A DNA stretch of 64,000 nt from Piper betle (Eukaryota > Streptophyta > Magnoliopsida > Piperales > Piperaceae), in assembly GCA_033002965.1 (NCBI GenBank), contig JAURVB010013266.1:62001-126000 (forward strand), in the 5' to 3' direction. This document shows positions 61,356 to 64,000 of this stretch, piece after piece. Within the stretch, counting starts at the first letter, position 1. Every line of letters begins with the position of its first letter. The notes under the pieces are model-generated. The model was not told the origin of the DNA and ran no database searches. It saw nothing but the letters and a program-made list of their open reading frames with translations. Both the position numbers and the translations under genes were made by a program.

Positions 61356-61830
61356 GTGAGCGGAAACTCCCAAGGGTAAAGTATAATGACAGTACTACAA
61401 TGAGAAAATAAAGAAAGGCGACACAAAATTTTAAATGGAAACCCCCAAAACGAAGGAAAAACCATGTGCGATACTCAAAGCACAAATCCATTATAAAGAA
61501 GGATTACAAAAAGGATAGAGTATTTATAAGATATAGTCTAATCACACCCTCACATATAACCAATCTCTCACAAAAAGAATAAAACCTTAATATTTAGAAA
61601 CACTTCAATGGATTTTTTGAGGAAGAAATGAGTGAAACTAGTTGGTTTCGAAATGAATTGAAACTATCGAGCTATTTATAAAAATTTTCTAGTTGCCTTT
61701 AAGGAAAAAGTAAAAGTCCAAAGCCGTCTTTGTGGAAGTCCAAGGCCGTCTTTGTAAAATCGCGTTGTCTTTATAGACTTCCAAAACCTTCTAAATTGAT
61801 TTAAAAATAGTTGCCAAAATTGATGTTCAT
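61356..61830 (-). mobile_element. LTR of Ty1/copia element (minus orientation)
   Basis: Read on the minus strand it ends ACCCTTGGGAGTTTCCGCTC followed by ACA, a common copia LTR end. It contains a TATA-like TTATAAATAGC (61675-61685) and the typical TTTGGGGGTTTCCATTTA segment. The internal boundary near 61830 is approximate. The second LTR lies beyond the window. Confidence 0.7.
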
Positions 61831-61864
61831 GTTGGGAAATTGAATTAATGTATTGAGATATGCC

Positions 61865-63420
61865 TCAAGAAATAATTATGTATTGATTACATTGAGGTAG
61901 GGGTTCAATGTCCATTGATGCGGTCTCATCTGGACTTGGCTCAACTGATGACAAATCATGTTTACTTGGAGCATTAAATTCTAAGTCCACCTTCTCATTC
62001 TCACTTTCAGCAATACCTGCATCATCAGGTGAAGAAGAGGAAAGCTCCTTTGGATGGAGCACAAATGATTCATCAAATGTAGCATCTCTCGCTAAAAATA
62101 AATTTGGGTTATTTTAGATTAGGAAACCATAACTTGTATCCTTTCACTCCGGATGCATAACCAAGAAAAATATAATTTTTTGGCACGTGGATCTAATTTA
62201 CCAGTATTGATATGTACATATGAAGGACATCCGAAAATTCTTAAATTAGAATAATTAGTAGGGTTACCTGACTACTTGTCACATGGAGTCTTAGAGTCCA
62301 GTGATCCATGTGGAGAACTGTTGATTATATAGCATGTCCTTGAGGCTGCTTCCGCTCAAAATTCCTTGCTGAGGCTGCTTCCGCTCAAAATTCCTTGCCC
62401 AATCTAGTATTAGAGAGCATGCATCGAACTTTCCCCAAAAATAGTTATGTTCATCCTTTCTCCTATGCCATTTTGTTGAGGTGTGCCAACAACTGTATAG
62501 TGTCTAACAATAACTTCACTTTCATAGATCTTGTTAATGTTGGATTCACAAAATGCCAAGCCATTATCTATCTTGAGCCGCTTGACTTTCTTGCCTGTCT
62601 GGTTTTCAATCATTATTTTTTATGTCTTAAGTTGAAAAGACATCATTTTTATGCTTTAGAAAATAAACCAAGACATGTCTTGAATAATCATTAATAAAAG
62701 TAAGCATATACTTTGCTCCCCTTTAGACGCAACACAAGAATGTTTCCAAAGATCAGAATGGATATAATCAAGAGTACCTTTGGTTCTATGAGTACCTGAG
62801 CCAAAACTTACTCTCTTTTGCTTTCCAAAAGCGCAATGTTCACAAAAATCAATTTTGTCAGTACTCTGTCCACAAAAGATCTTGCTTACTTTATACGATC
62901 ACTCAAATGTCCAAGGCTAATGTGCCATATCTTGGTAATGTCTGAGCCTGATAGGGATGACGAAGAAACCGTTGCGGTATCTCTAACAATAACACCTTGC
63001 AAAACATATAGGTTACCATATTTGTTAGCCTTCATTAAAATAATAGCACCTTTCGATACCTTGAGAACTCTACCTTCAGCTGAATACTTGCACTTATTTT
63101 CTTCAAGAGTGCCCAATAAAATGCGATTCCTTTTCAAATCTGGGATATGCCTAACATTGGAGAGGATTCTAACAATGCCATTGCAAGTCTTAACTTTTAT
63201 TGTTCCTCTACCAACTTTGCATTGTGCATCGTTGCCAATCATGACAACTTCACCTTCAACAGATTCATAGGTGGAAAATCAATCCCTATCTGGACACATG
63301 TGATAAGAACAACTAGAATCAAGAATCCATTCATATTTAGGTCTATCTTCAGTATTAGTTAGAGAAGGAGATCAACATTAGGATTATCCTCTAAAACTGC
63401 AGTTTCTGCTGGTTTGTGAG
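61865..63420 (-). pseudogene. Copia pol remnant: protease, pre-integrase, integrase, linker
   Basis: Protease start WILDSSCSYHMCPDRD near 63320-63270, followed by TGA where the family has Trp. Then MIGNDAQCKVGRGTIKVKT, GNLYVLQG and WHISLGHLSDR (gag-pre-integrase) at 63242-62886. Integrase core pieces RHYTVVGTPQQNGIGERMN at about 62520-62440. The Ser/Glu/Asp-rich linker LSSSSPDDAGIAESENEK lies at 62062-61865. Frames are broken in several places. A 30-bp tandem duplication (GAGGCTGCTTCCGCTCAAAA) lies at 62343-62398. Confidence 0.85.
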
Positions 63421-63429
63421 GCTTATTAT

Positions 63430-64000
63430 GATTGTTATCCTCATTGTGTTTCTTATTTTTCAACTTATAACAATCATCAATGACATGACCTTCTTTTTGC
63501 AATAACAACATAATTTATCATTATTCTTGCCTTTTGACTTTGATTTGAAACTACTTTTGTTACTTCTAGATCCTTTTTCAAATGATCTTCCTCTCTCTCA
63601 GCTTGACCACTTGAACTTGGACGGTACTGCGTATCATACTTCTCTTTAGAGAGCAAGTGAAATTGACATCTTTGAAAGATAAGGTTTCATTTTTATTATA
63701 AAGCATAATTTCTTTGAAGTGTCTATAAGAAGAACGGAGAGAATGTACCAGTAAAATGACCTTGTCTTCATCATTGACTTTTATATCCAAATGTTCCAAA
63801 TCGATGAGAACAGTATTAAATTCATCAAGATGAGACTGAATAGACGTACCTTCTTGTCATGTGACATGTATACATGATGCTCCCAGTTGCGCTAGAATAT
63901 GTACATGAAACATGCATTCAATATCTTCACTTGTCTTTGGTGGAAGATCAGCAGATAATTTAAAATGTGCATGTGCAGTGATAGGAGTATTGACCGGTTT
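63430..64000 (-). pseudogene. Copia gag remnant with CCHC zinc knuckle
   Basis: Gag (UBN2-type) sequence at 63799-63578: MEHLDIKVNDEDKVILLVHS and LRSSYRHFKEIML. The zinc knuckle CYCKKEGHVIDDCYK lies near 63510-63460. Part of gag is past the window edge; frame changes separate the blocks. Confidence 0.8.

Larger units (their letters stand above)
61356..64000 (-). mobile_element. Ty1/copia retrotransposon, internally deleted, in kinase intron
   Basis: On the minus strand from high to low coordinates: gag, CCHC knuckle, protease, gag-pre-integrase, integrase core, the linker to reverse transcriptase, then directly the LTR. Reverse transcriptase and RNase H are absent, so it cannot move by itself. 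It continues past the right edge of the window. Confidence 0.88.

Noticed and set aside
1..64000. CRISPR arrays, operons, bacterial-type systems
   Set aside because: Introns and plant families throughout; the tandem arrays lack uniform repeats with unique spacers.

Overview
This is a piece of a flowering-plant nuclear genome. It has spliced genes with GT..AG introns, cytosolic ribosomal-protein genes with telo-box (AAACCCTAA) leaders, long AT-rich spacers and many transposable elements. The single-exon CHMP1 gene has a very GC-rich third codon position inside an AT-rich background, which hints at a monocot outside the grasses; that is a weak inference.

Layout. 1-7,000: 3' part of a UAP56-type DEAD-box helicase (+) and an organelle-type RPS15a/S8 gene (-). 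7,470-12,880: two decayed copies of one unclassified repeat, head to head in inverted orientation. 13,430-14,145: a Mutator-like MITE. 14,350-37,100 is the gene-dense part: RPL28 (+), a small basic ORF (+), CHMP1 (+), a PITH-domain protein (-), RPL31 (-), PHAX (+) and an ILR1-like amidohydrolase (-). 38,400-58,350 is an accessory block: hAT MITEs with 8-bp target duplications, a TRIM-like repeat, two long fold-back (palindromic) elements sitting in TA microsatellites, a dead hAT transposase element nested in a Mutator-like element, a GC-rich MITE, and a broken DUF761 gene. 59,100-64,000: the first coding exon of a NAK/AAK1-family kinase, with an internally deleted Ty1/copia element in the following intron.

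The host genes are ordinary housekeeping functions (mRNA export, translation, ESCRT-III, snRNA export adaptor, auxin-conjugate hydrolysis) and form no pathway. The most interesting content is the fold-back family: GC-rich inverted arms, short terminal stem-loops, TA-repeat insertion sites, and a recurrent TTGACTCG..CGAGTC module that also occurs in three otherwise different elements. A second theme is that introns of several genes, mostly leader introns, are made of decayed tandem duplications; in RPL28 the duplicated unit includes the first coding exon.

Caution: five of the eleven recognisable host genes carry small deletions, nearly all in homopolymers, while splice sites and the remaining codons are intact. 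This looks more like long-read consensus error than true pseudogenisation, so the breaks should be verified before any gene is called dead.
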